A DNA stretch of 64,000 nt from the NCBI GenBank assembly GCA_949296915.1, contig CASFPX010000003.1, positions 124,001 through 188,000 on the forward strand, given 5' to 3'. The DNA is from Onthovicinus sp900555545. GTDB taxonomy: Bacteria; Bacillota; Clostridia; Oscillospirales; Acutalibacteraceae. The notes below the pieces were generated by a model. The model had not been told where the DNA came from. It ran no database searches and worked only from the letters and a program-made list of their open reading frames with translations. Of this stretch, positions 8,531-16,648 are shown in pieces (the first letter of the stretch is position 1; every line of letters starts with the position of its first letter). A program made the translations under genes and the position numbers.

Positions 8531-9820
8531 ATGTTGTTTGAAAAAATTGGGATTTTTGATCCGGTGTATGGTTACATCCGGGAAGGTTATGTCGCTGTAG
8601 CGGGGGAAAAGATCGCTTATGTCGGAACCGAGAAACCCCAGCAAGATTATGGCCGGGTTTATGATGGCCGCGGGAAAGTAATTCTTCCCGCGCTTGTCAA
8701 TGCCCACAGCCATACCGCCATGACGCTGATGCGCGGATACGGGGAGAATATGGTGCTTGATGATTGGCTGAACAAACGGATCTTCCCCTTTGAGGATCAT
8801 CTGAATGCTGAACGCGTATATAGCGGATCGCTGCTCGCCTTTGCGGAGATGATCCGTTTTGGTTCCGTATCTGTCAATGATATGTACTTTTTTGCGGATG
8901 CGACGGCGCGGGCTGTGGAGGAATCCGGCGTTAAATGCAATATGAGTATCGGGGTGACGGATTTTCAGGGACGCGGCTTCTATGAGATTCCGGCGTATGA
9001 CAAGACGATGGCTCTGGTTCACGATTATCACAACGCCTTTGGCGGTAGGTTTCAGGTGGATTTCTGTGTTCATGGGGAGTACACCTCAAACGAAAAATTG
9101 GTGACACAAGTGGCCGAATGTGCCAAAAAGGAAGGCCTTGGGATTCACATCCACCTATCGGAGACAAAGAAAGAACATGAGGAATGCAAGCAGCGCCATC
9201 ATGGCGAGACGCCGACCCAATACTTTGAGCGGACCGGGATCCTGGATAGCAGGGTGACGGCGGCACACTGTACGTGGGCGGAGGAGCGCGATATCGATAT
9301 TCTCAAGGCGCACCGGGCGACAGCCGTATGCTGTCCGGTCAGCAATATCAAGCTGGCAGGTGGATTTACAAACGTACCTTATATGTTAAAGACTGGCCTG
9401 AATATCGCGTTGGGAACTGATTCGACCGCGAGCAACAACAATCTAAACCTTTTTGAAGAGGTCAAGCTGTATGCCACGCTTTATAAGGCTTCATCCGGTG
9501 ATCCAACCGTTGTGACACCGGCGCAGGCACTCACAGCTGCGACGATTGGCGGAGCTCTTTCCCAAGGGCGCACGGACTGCGGAAGGATTGCCGAGGGGTA
9601 CCGCGCCGATATTACGGTATTGAATGTGGATGTTCCGCATATGTATCCTGTTCACGATATGGTCAATAACCTCGTCTATTCGGCGCAGGGGAGCGATGTT
9701 GTTCTCACGATGTCGGATGGAAAAATTCTCTATGAAAACGGTGAATACAAGACGATTGATATTGAACGGGCAAAATTCGAGGTGCAGCGGAGCACAGAGG
9801 CAATATTATCAGAGCTGTAA
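8531..9820 (+). CDS. mtaD: 5'-methylthioadenosine / S-adenosylhomocysteine deaminase
   Basis: A 430-residue metal-dependent amidohydrolase. The metal-binding NAHSHTAMTLMRG motif is near residue 60, with further ligands in IHIHLSETKKE, AAHCTWAEE and the catalytic LGTDSTASNN segment. The closest family pattern is the MTA/SAH deaminase of the TM0936 type, which converts MTA to methylthioinosine or SAH to S-inosylhomocysteine. Start ATG 8531 follows GGGGGAG; a TTG two codons earlier is also in frame. It heads an operon with a nucleoside phosphorylase and MtnA, which argues for MTA as a physiological substrate. Other adenosine-type substrates remain possible. Confidence 0.85.
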   Translation: MLFEKIGIFDPVYGYIREGYVAVAGEKIAYVGTEKPQQDYGRVYDGRGKVILPALVNAHSHTAMTLMRGYGENMVLDDWLNKRIFPFEDHLNAERVYSGSLLAFAEMIRFGSVSVNDMYFFADATARAVEESGVKCNMSIGVTDFQGRGFYEIPAYDKTMALVHDYHNAFGGRFQVDFCVHGEYTSNEKLVTQVAECAKKEGLGIHIHLSETKKEHEECKQRHHGETPTQYFERTGILDSRVTAAHCTWAEERDIDILKAHRATAVCCPVSNIKLAGGFTNVPYMLKTGLNIALGTDSTASNNNLNLFEEVKLYATLYKASSGDPTVVTPAQALTAATIGGALSQGRTDCGRIAEGYRADITVLNVDVPHMYPVHDMVNNLVYSAQGSDVVLTMSDGKILYENGEYKTIDIERAKFEVQRSTEAILSEL

Positions 9821-9837
9821 GTGAGGAGGGAATTATC

Positions 9838-10647
9838 ATGTTGGAGCAGGCCTGTCAATACCTGTGCGACCGTCTGGATGGTTTCCGGCCGGAGGTGTGC
9901 CTGGTTCTCGGATCGGGAGCCGGGACAATCGCGCAGCGCGTCACTTCTCAATGCGTTTTCCGGTATGATGAAATCCCAGGGTTTCATCCTGCGTCCGCAC
10001 CAGGACATCAGGGACGGTTGATTTTTGGAGAGTTAGGCGGCCGGCGGATCGCCTGTATGCAGGGGCGGATCCACTATTATGAGGGGTATTCCATGGGCGA
10101 AATCACGCGCCCAATCCGGGTGCTCCGTCGCCTCGGCGCCAGTATTTTGTTGATGACGAACGCCTCCGGTGGTATCAATTTAAATTTTAAGCCCGGGGAT
10201 ATCATGGCGGTGGAGGACCATATCAATCTGATGGGGACCAACCCGCTGATCGGGCCCAACAACGCCTCAGAAGGTGTCCGTTTCCCGGATATGACCCATG
10301 CATATGCACCTGATTTGATCACATGTGCGGAGCGAGCTGCCAGTGTCCTTGGCATTGATTTAAAGCATGGCGTTTATCTGGGGACGACAGGGCCGTCCTT
10401 TGAGACGCCTGCGGAGATCCGGGCATTTCGCCTGTTGGGGGCGGATGCCGTAGGAATGTCCACTGTGCCGGAGGTGATACAAGCCTCGCACTGTGGGTAT
10501 CGCACGCTCGTCTTTTCGCTCATCACCAATATGGCGGCAGGTGTACGCGACCAGCCCGTGACAGCGGAGGAGGTTTCCAGGACGGGGGCAGAGAGCGCAC
10601 ATAATCTGGGTGCGTTGATCGAAAAAACGTTGGAGCAGGTGAAATAG
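9838..10647 (+). CDS. Purine nucleoside phosphorylase (trimeric, PNP-I type)
   Basis: A 269-residue PNP/MTAP-family phosphorylase. Motifs: phosphate-binding GSGAG near residue 23, TNASGGIN, GPSFETPAE (purine-binding Glu), VGMSTVPE and SLITNMAAG, whose Asn is typical of enzymes preferring 6-oxopurines. It would therefore suit inosine, guanosine or methylthioinosine better than adenosine or MTA. The ATG follows GAGGAGG, 17 bases after the deaminase and directly abutting mtnA. In this context it probably splits methylthioinosine into hypoxanthine and methylthioribose-1-phosphate; general purine salvage is the alternative. Confidence 0.88.
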   Translation: MLEQACQYLCDRLDGFRPEVCLVLGSGAGTIAQRVTSQCVFRYDEIPGFHPASAPGHQGRLIFGELGGRRIACMQGRIHYYEGYSMGEITRPIRVLRRLGASILLMTNASGGINLNFKPGDIMAVEDHINLMGTNPLIGPNNASEGVRFPDMTHAYAPDLITCAERAASVLGIDLKHGVYLGTTGPSFETPAEIRAFRLLGADAVGMSTVPEVIQASHCGYRTLVFSLITNMAAGVRDQPVTAEEVSRTGAESAHNLGALIEKTLEQVK

Positions 10648-11694
10648 ATGAGGGATTTAATGGCCAAAATTCACGATACGGTGGCGCTCGATGAAAATGA
10701 GAACAAGCTGGTCATCATTGATCAGACTCTCCTGCCCAACGAGGAGCGTTTCCTCGCGCTTGACCGGGAGGATGAGATCATTGAGGCCATTCAAAAACTG
10801 CGGGTGCGCGGCGCACCTGCAATCGGAGTGGCCGCTGCAATTGGTTTGTATGTTTGCGCCTGCCGTGTGGCAGAGCGTGATCCTGAGCACTGGTTGCGTG
10901 AGGTGCTCGCCATAAAGGAACGCATTGCCCACGCACGGCCAACGGCTGTCAACCTCACTTGGGCACTGAATCGTATGGAGCGAGTATTGCGAACTCATCC
11001 ACGGTCATCTGTTGAGAATATGAAGCGAATTCTCCATGATGAGGCGTGCTCCATCCGGGATGAGGATATTGACGTCTGTCGCAGAATTGGTTGCAACGGC
11101 GCGCAATTGATTGCAGACGGGGACGGCATTCTAACCCACTGCAATGCGGGACGTCTTGCCGCCGTGCGCTACGGCACTGCTCTTGCTCCAATTTACGCCG
11201 CCAGTGAGGAGGGCAAGCAGCTGCATGTATATGCCGATGAGACAAGGCCGCTCCTTCAGGGTGCACGCCTGACAGCGTATGAACTATCCCGTGCCGGGGT
11301 AGACACGACATTGCAGTGTGACAATATGGCCGCCAGCCTGATGGCCAGCGGCCGGATTCAATCCGTATTTGTAGGCTGCGACCGCGTAGCTGCCAACGGG
11401 GACACTGCCAACAAGATCGGAACACTTGGAGTGGCCATCTTGGCAAGCTACTTCCGGATTCCTTTCTATGTCTGTGCGCCTACGTCCACGATCGATTGTT
11501 CCTGCTCGGATGGATCGAAAATTGTGATTGAAAACCGTGAGGCAGATGAGGTTACACGGTTATGGTATCGCGATCGTATGGCTCCGGATCAAATTTCGAT
11601 TTATAATCCAGCTTTCGATATTACGCCGCACACGCTTATTACTGCGTGGATTACAGAGAACGGAATTGTGCGGGAAGGGGCTCAGCTGGTATAA
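10648..11694 (+). CDS. mtnA: S-methyl-5-thioribose-1-phosphate isomerase
   Basis: A 348-residue member of the eIF2B-like isomerase family. RGAPAIGVAAAIGL is near the N-terminus, and the two family catalytic residues are visible as Cys in LTHCNAGRLA and Asp in GCDRVAANGDTANKIGT. It converts methylthioribose-1-phosphate to methylthioribulose-1-phosphate, the step after phosphorolysis. The ATG directly follows the phosphorylase stop; an in-frame ATG four codons later is possible. The last 13 bases overlap the end of the convergent BofC-like gene. No later methionine-salvage gene (mtnB, mtnW, mtnX, mtnD or a shunt aldolase) is in the window. Confidence 0.92.
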   Translation: MRDLMAKIHDTVALDENENKLVIIDQTLLPNEERFLALDREDEIIEAIQKLRVRGAPAIGVAAAIGLYVCACRVAERDPEHWLREVLAIKERIAHARPTAVNLTWALNRMERVLRTHPRSSVENMKRILHDEACSIRDEDIDVCRRIGCNGAQLIADGDGILTHCNAGRLAAVRYGTALAPIYAASEEGKQLHVYADETRPLLQGARLTAYELSRAGVDTTLQCDNMAASLMASGRIQSVFVGCDRVAANGDTANKIGTLGVAILASYFRIPFYVCAPTSTIDCSCSDGSKIVIENREADEVTRLWYRDRMAPDQISIYNPAFDITPHTLITAWITENGIVREGAQLV

Positions 11695-12008
11695 TCTTCG
11701 ATTGCCTTTTGCAGTTGTACGTCCGAATAGATCCGAACGCCTTTTTTTAACTCAGCTTGGTCAATCTCCGGCAGAGAATCCGTGTAGGTGTCAAATATCT
11801 CATAGGGTGTGTCCTCTCCTCGGCGAATTACTGATACTTTACCATTGTAGTCAACAATGGTGTATTGGTAATTGTCTGTGTCAGATGGCTCAGTGGCGGA
11901 TGCTCTGTTGGAAAAATAGAAGGCGACCGTCAGCGTAGTGAGAATGATTGCCAAGATAAACAGGACGCCGCCTGCAATGGCTTTGACTTTTGAAGTGTCC
12001 TTTTTCAT
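11682..12008 (-). CDS. BofC C-terminal-domain-like membrane protein
   Basis: A 108-residue protein with one N-terminal membrane helix (about residues 10-30) and a short exported domain. The segments YTIVDYNGKVSVIRRGE, IFDTYTDSLPEIDQ and LKKGVRIYSD resemble the C-terminal domain of BofC, an intercompartment regulator of pro-sigma-K processing in Bacillus. Many clostridia carry such short BofC_C proteins whose role is not settled. Start ATG 12008 follows AGGAGCG. It is transcribed alone and leftward, tail to tail with mtnA. The domain match is from memory of the family pattern and is moderate. Confidence 0.6.
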   Translation of the reverse strand: MKKDTSKVKAIAGGVLFILAIILTTLTVAFYFSNRASATEPSDTDNYQYTIVDYNGKVSVIRRGEDTPYEIFDTYTDSLPEIDQAELKKGVRIYSDVQLQKAIEDYTS

Positions 12009-12096
12009 GATTGAACGCTCCTGATAATGATTGTTTTAGTTTTAGTATGACCTTTAAACTGTAGCTTATACAGATTGTAGTCGGGATTTCATTTTC

Positions 12097-12125
12097 TTGC
12101 CATTATCTACCATATGTGTTATAAT
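12097..12125 (+). promoter_or_regulatory. Promoter for the class A PBP gene
   Basis: TTGCCA (12097-12102), 17-base spacer, TATAAT (12120-12125), about 70 bases before the PBP start. Confidence 0.7.
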
Positions 12126-12194
12126 AAATCATCTATATAACAGACTGGACTGAGTGGATCAGTTTACGCACTCTTTTGCAGGAGGAGAACGTCT

Positions 12195-14342
12195 ATGCGT
12201 CAAAATTCCAAAAAGCAATCCACACATACTGGAAAAAAGCGAACCGGACAGGCGGCTTCTTCCGGTTCTGCCGGAACCAAAAAGTGGACGCTGAAGGTAG
12301 TATTGCTGACAGTTTTGGCCATTCTGGTTTTAACTGCGGTTGCCGTAGTCATCTATGTCGGTGTGAATATGGTCAAAGTGGTCTATGGGGATTTAGTGGT
12401 CAACTTGGATGAGTATAAGGCCAATCAGAACCAGACGACAATCGTCTATGGCAAGAATGCAGCCAACGAGGATGTGGAAATCGCACGGCTCCACGGGACG
12501 GAAAACAGGATCTGGGTCTCTCTGGATGATATGCCGGATGAGTTGGGTGAGGCGGCAATCGCCTTGGAGGACAAGCGCTTTCCCAAGCACCATGGTGTGG
12601 ATTGGTTCCGTACCATCTCCGTGATTGTACGGAATACCGATTCGGGCGGATCTACTATTACACAGCAGCTTATCAAAAACCTGACCGGCAATCGTGAGGT
12701 CACATACTCGCGCAAGTATAATGAAATTTTATCGGCCCTCAATCTGGAGCGGTACTATGACAAAAACATCATTCTGGAGGCCTATCTGAACACCTTGTAT
12801 CTGGGTGAAGGCTGTTATGGCGTCAAAACGGCGGCGGAGGTCTATTTCGGCAAAGATGTCTCTGAGTTGAACGCCGCGGAGTGTGCCTGCCTGGTGAGCA
12901 TTACACAAAAGCCCACCCTGTATGATCCGCTGATCAATCCGGAGGATAACCGGGAGCGCCAGCTCGACTGCCTGGAAAAGATGTACGAAGAGGGCTACCT
13001 GACAGAGCAGGAGTATAACGAGGCCGTCGATTATAAAATGGTCTTTACAAACTCCCCGGATTATGTGGCGGACGGCGATGAAACACAGGATACGGTAGTT
13101 CAGGAGGTTCAAAGCTATTATGTCGACTATGTTATCGATGAGGTCATAGATGATCTCTGCCAGCTTCAGGGGTATACAGAGAGCCAGGCGACCGATATGA
13201 TCTACTACGGAGGCCTGAAGATTTACACTGCTGTGGACGTCGACGTTCAGGCGGCAATGGAGGAAGTGTTCACCTCGCGATCTGGAATGGATCACAGTGG
13301 AACGCAAGCGGGTATGGCCGTTATGGACTATTCCGGGCGAATTGTCGGCCTGGTGGGCGGCGCCGGAGAAAAGACCGATCGGCGGGGGCTCAACAGAGCG
13401 ACAGATATCCAGCGCCAGATGGGATCTTCCATCAAGCCGCTTTCCGTCTACGGGCCGGGAATTGATACGGGTAAGATTTACTGGTCGTCCATCTATGAGG
13501 ATTCCCCAATTTATAAATACGGCGAACTCTGGCCGGAACAGAATGCCGGCGGCGGCTATTCCAGTAGCAAGATGACGGTACAATATGGTTTACAGCACTC
13601 GATCAACATGATTGCGGGCCGTGTACTGGATACAATTGGGTTGGATACCTCTTATGAATACGCAACAAACAATTTTGCTTTGCCACTCCACTCCAATGAC
13701 AAGGATTGGTCTCCGCTTGCAATGGGATCCACCTATTATGGTGTCAGCCCGCTTGACATGGCGGCTGCATTTGCAACGTTTGGTAATGGCGGCGTATATT
13801 ATGAGCCATACTGTTACTATAAGGTGACAGACCGAACGGGTAAAAAGATTTATCTGGAGACTGAGAGCGAATCCCACCAGGCGATCAGTGCTGGCACAGC
13901 CGACGTAATGAATGAACTGCTCCAGACGGTTGTCAGCGGAGGGACCGGTAATGGGTATGCGGTAAGCGGGTTCCAGACTTTTGCCAAAACCGGTACGACA
14001 AACGATAACAAGGACCGTTGGTTCTGCGGTGGGACGCCCTACTATGTGGGTGCTGTCTGGTATGGTTACGATGTTCCGGAAAATTTGGGAAGCACCTCAT
14101 CTCCTAACAAGATCTTTAAGAATGTAATGGATCGGATTCATGAGGGCAAGGATGCCAAGACATTTACCAAGTCCAAGGAATCTGAACAGAAGGAATATTG
14201 CACTGTGACGGGACTGTTGGCCTCCGACAAGTGCACGAGCAAGCAGAAGGGCTGGTATATCAAGGGGAAGGAGCCGGCTGTCTGCACACAGTGCGGTGGT
14301 GTTCCTGCGGAGGGGAGCACTACGCCCCAAGTACAACAGTAA
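12195..14342 (+). CDS. Class A penicillin-binding protein (transglycosylase/transpeptidase)
   Basis: A 715-residue bifunctional peptidoglycan synthase. A basic cytoplasmic tail and one membrane helix (about 33-58) lead into a GT51 domain with EDKRFPKHHG (catalytic Glu125) and GGSTITQQLIKN (151-162). The transpeptidase domain has the SxxK serine at 411 (SSIK), SIN at 469-471 and KTG at 598-600. It polymerises lipid II and cross-links stem peptides outside the membrane. The C-terminus is a short Cys-containing tail (CTVTGLLASDKC..., CTQCGG) that may form disulfides. Start ATG 12195 follows AGGAGGAG. It has its own promoter, and a hairpin follows before pyrC. Confidence 0.93.
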   Translation: MRQNSKKQSTHTGKKRTGQAASSGSAGTKKWTLKVVLLTVLAILVLTAVAVVIYVGVNMVKVVYGDLVVNLDEYKANQNQTTIVYGKNAANEDVEIARLHGTENRIWVSLDDMPDELGEAAIALEDKRFPKHHGVDWFRTISVIVRNTDSGGSTITQQLIKNLTGNREVTYSRKYNEILSALNLERYYDKNIILEAYLNTLYLGEGCYGVKTAAEVYFGKDVSELNAAECACLVSITQKPTLYDPLINPEDNRERQLDCLEKMYEEGYLTEQEYNEAVDYKMVFTNSPDYVADGDETQDTVVQEVQSYYVDYVIDEVIDDLCQLQGYTESQATDMIYYGGLKIYTAVDVDVQAAMEEVFTSRSGMDHSGTQAGMAVMDYSGRIVGLVGGAGEKTDRRGLNRATDIQRQMGSSIKPLSVYGPGIDTGKIYWSSIYEDSPIYKYGELWPEQNAGGGYSSSKMTVQYGLQHSINMIAGRVLDTIGLDTSYEYATNNFALPLHSNDKDWSPLAMGSTYYGVSPLDMAAAFATFGNGGVYYEPYCYYKVTDRTGKKIYLETESESHQAISAGTADVMNELLQTVVSGGTGNGYAVSGFQTFAKTGTTNDNKDRWFCGGTPYYVGAVWYGYDVPENLGSTSSPNKIFKNVMDRIHEGKDAKTFTKSKESEQKEYCTVTGLLASDKCTSKQKGWYIKGKEPAVCTQCGGVPAEGSTTPQVQQ

Positions 14343-14347
14343 TTTTG

Positions 14348-14390
14348 ATCGCAAAAGGCGCGGAGACGACGCCTTTTGCGATTCTGCCTT
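14348..14390 (+). terminator. Strong hairpin between the PBP gene and pyrC
   Basis: A 13-bp perfect stem (14348-14360 with 14370-14382, loop CGGAGACGA) is followed by TCTGCCTTTTCTTC. The tail is T-rich but lacks a clean T run. It lies 32 bases before the pyrC start, and I see no good promoter between it and pyrC. It may terminate PBP transcription only partly, or act as an attenuator for the pyr operon. Confidence 0.65.
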
Positions 14391-14414
14391 TTCTTCAGAA
14401 GGGAGCTATGGCAA

Positions 14415-15698
14415 ATGGATGAGCGGATTTTAATTAAAAATGCGCGTGTCGTCAATCCGGACGAGCATGAATTTATGGCGGATATTTTGATAGAGAACGG
14501 ATACATCTCTGACGTTGCGCCCTGGATTGACGGAGAGAGTTGTGCACGCGTCATCGATGCCGGTGGCGCATGCGTGTCTCCCGGTCTGGTTGATCTGCAC
14601 GTGCACACCCGGGACCCAGGTTATACGTATAAAGAGGATCTAATCACGGCGGGCGAGGCTGCGGCAGCAGGAGGGGTAACGGCTTTCGCCGCCATGCCCA
14701 ATACTAATCCGGTTTGTGACAATGTTGAGACGCTCCAATATATTGTAAAGCAGTCTGGCCAGGTTCATGCTCGCGTCTATCCGGTCGCAGCGATCACCGT
14801 GGGAGAAAAGGGCGAACAGCTGGTGGATTTCGAGGCGCTTCAACGGGGCGGTGCAATGGCATTTTCGGACGATGGCGTCCCTGTTCGCACAGCAGCGCTG
14901 ATGGCGCAGGCCATGGTAAAGTGCCACCAGCTTGGTGTTCCTGTTTTGGCGCACTGTGAAGAGCCGACCCTCTCCGCCGGTGGGATTATCAATGAGGGAA
15001 CTGTTTCCCGCGCCTTAGGGGTCAGGGGAATTCCAGCCGCCGCAGAGGATGTGGGCACAGCTCGCGAACTTGCGCTTGCCCGTTCATTAAAACGGCCTGT
15101 CCATATCTGCCATGTGAGTACCCGCGCGAGTATTGAAATGATTGCCAACGCAAAAAAAGATGGCGTCAAAGTTACAGCAGAGACATGTCCACACTATTTC
15201 GCCTTTGACGAGGAACAGCTGCTTAGCCGCAATGCGGACTTTCGAATGAACCCGCCCCTCCGTACGCAGGAGGACGTTTTAGCAGTGCGGGATGCGCTGC
15301 GCAGCGGTGTGATTGATGCAATAGCCACAGATCATGCTCCGCACAGCCCGGAGGAAAAGGCTGATTTCCTCACAGCGCCGAACGGTGTGGTGGGCATGGA
15401 ACTGTCCTTAGCGGCCGGGATTACCTATCTGGTAAACAAGGGGATTATCAGCATGTCCCGCTTGATAGAACTCATGTCGGCCAAGCCGGCGAAGATCCTT
15501 GGAATTACGCCGGGAACTGTCCGTCGGGGAGCTGTTGCCGATTTTGTCATTTACGATCCGCGGGTGCAATTCACAGTGGATCGGACCAAATTGCATGGAA
15601 AATCACAAAACACACCGTTCCACGGGATGGAGTTATGTGGAAAGGTAAAGTATACCTTCCTGGGTGGAACGGTTGTATTCGAGGATCAGGAGGAATAA
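14415..15698 (+). CDS. pyrC: Dihydroorotase
   Basis: A 427-residue class I dihydroorotase, the zinc enzyme that closes carbamoyl-aspartate to dihydroorotate. Metal ligands are seen in DLHVHTRDPG, the acetyl-Glu/Lys region in KEDLITAGEAAAAGGVT, substrate residues in MPNTNP, and the catalytic Asp in ATDHAPH. All key residues look intact. ATG 14415 follows AAGGGAG. First gene of pyrC-pyrF-carA-carB-pyrK-pyrD, with gaps of 4-18 bases or overlaps. No pyrB or pyrE lies in the window. Confidence 0.93.
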   Translation: MDERILIKNARVVNPDEHEFMADILIENGYISDVAPWIDGESCARVIDAGGACVSPGLVDLHVHTRDPGYTYKEDLITAGEAAAAGGVTAFAAMPNTNPVCDNVETLQYIVKQSGQVHARVYPVAAITVGEKGEQLVDFEALQRGGAMAFSDDGVPVRTAALMAQAMVKCHQLGVPVLAHCEEPTLSAGGIINEGTVSRALGVRGIPAAAEDVGTARELALARSLKRPVHICHVSTRASIEMIANAKKDGVKVTAETCPHYFAFDEEQLLSRNADFRMNPPLRTQEDVLAVRDALRSGVIDAIATDHAPHSPEEKADFLTAPNGVVGMELSLAAGITYLVNKGIISMSRLIELMSAKPAKILGITPGTVRRGAVADFVIYDPRVQFTVDRTKLHGKSQNTPFHGMELCGKVKYTFLGGTVVFEDQEE

Positions 15699-15703
15699 AG
15701 CAA

Positions 15704-16630
15704 ATGTCAATGGATCAGTTGATTGAAAAAATCCGGGAGAAGAATAATCCAAGTGTGGCGGGTCTGGATCCAAAGCTCGACTACATTCCCGCTTTTATTA
15801 AGGAGCAATCCGTTCAAAAGTATGGTAAGACATTTGAGGCTGCGGCGGATGCAATTTTGACCTTTAATAAGGGGCTGATTGACGCCATCTGCGATGTAGT
15901 CCCTGCGATCAAACCGCAGTGCGCCTATTACGAGATGTATTCCTGGGAGGGCGTTCGCGCATTGCATGAGACAATTGCCTACGCCCACGAGAAGGGGATG
16001 TACGTCATCACGGATGGTAAGCGGAATGATATCGGTTCCACGATGGAGGCCTATGCAGCCGGACATCTGGGCAGTACAGATTTGTTTGGCAGCCCCGCGA
16101 GTGCATTTGATGCCGATGCGCTCACGGTGAATGCCTATCTTGGCACAGATGGGATTGCGCCGATGGCAGATCTGATCGCGTCAGGTGGTAAGGCAATTTT
16201 TGCTTTGGTGAAAACTTCCAATCCATCTTCGGGCGAATTACAGGACCGCGCGCTAGCTTCCGGTGAGACGGTTTATGCAGCGATGGGGGATATGTGCGAA
16301 AAGTGGGGAGAGCCGTCCGTCGGTAAATTTGGTTACAGCGGGGTTGGCGCGGTAGTCGGGGCGACCTATCCGCAACAGCTTACGGAGTTGCGGCAGCGCC
16401 TGCCGCACACCTTTTTCCTGGTACCGGGATATGGCGCACAGGGCGGAGGCGCTCAGGGCCTGACCGGCGCTTTTGATGCACAGGGCCTGGGGGCAATTGT
16501 CAATTCCTCCCGCGCCGTGATGTGCGCCTATAAAAAAGAAAACTGTGACGAGAGAGAATATGCACAGGCCGCCCGCCGCGAGGTCATCCGGATGCGTGAT
16601 GATATCAACGGTGCAATCAACGGCCGTTAG
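15704..16630 (+). CDS. pyrF: Orotidine-5'-phosphate decarboxylase, type 2
   Basis: A 308-residue OMP decarboxylase of the longer subfamily. It has SVAGLDPKLDYIP near the N-terminus and the catalytic Lys/Asp array in ITDGKRNDIGSTMEAYA, and ends with the phosphate-binding region (VPGYGAQGGGAQ, NSSRAV). It makes UMP from OMP. ATG 15704 follows AGGAGG, five bases after pyrC. All catalytic residues visible to me are present, so this part of the pathway looks functional. Confidence 0.92.
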   Translation: MSMDQLIEKIREKNNPSVAGLDPKLDYIPAFIKEQSVQKYGKTFEAAADAILTFNKGLIDAICDVVPAIKPQCAYYEMYSWEGVRALHETIAYAHEKGMYVITDGKRNDIGSTMEAYAAGHLGSTDLFGSPASAFDADALTVNAYLGTDGIAPMADLIASGGKAIFALVKTSNPSSGELQDRALASGETVYAAMGDMCEKWGEPSVGKFGYSGVGAVVGATYPQQLTELRQRLPHTFFLVPGYGAQGGGAQGLTGAFDAQGLGAIVNSSRAVMCAYKKENCDEREYAQAARREVIRMRDDINGAINGR

Positions 16631-16648
16631 AGAAGGGAGAAAAAGATC

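Noticed and set aside
14343..14414. PyrR-binding attenuator before the pyr operon
   Set aside because: I could not find the conserved PyrR-binding loop sequence; only a simple hairpin is present.
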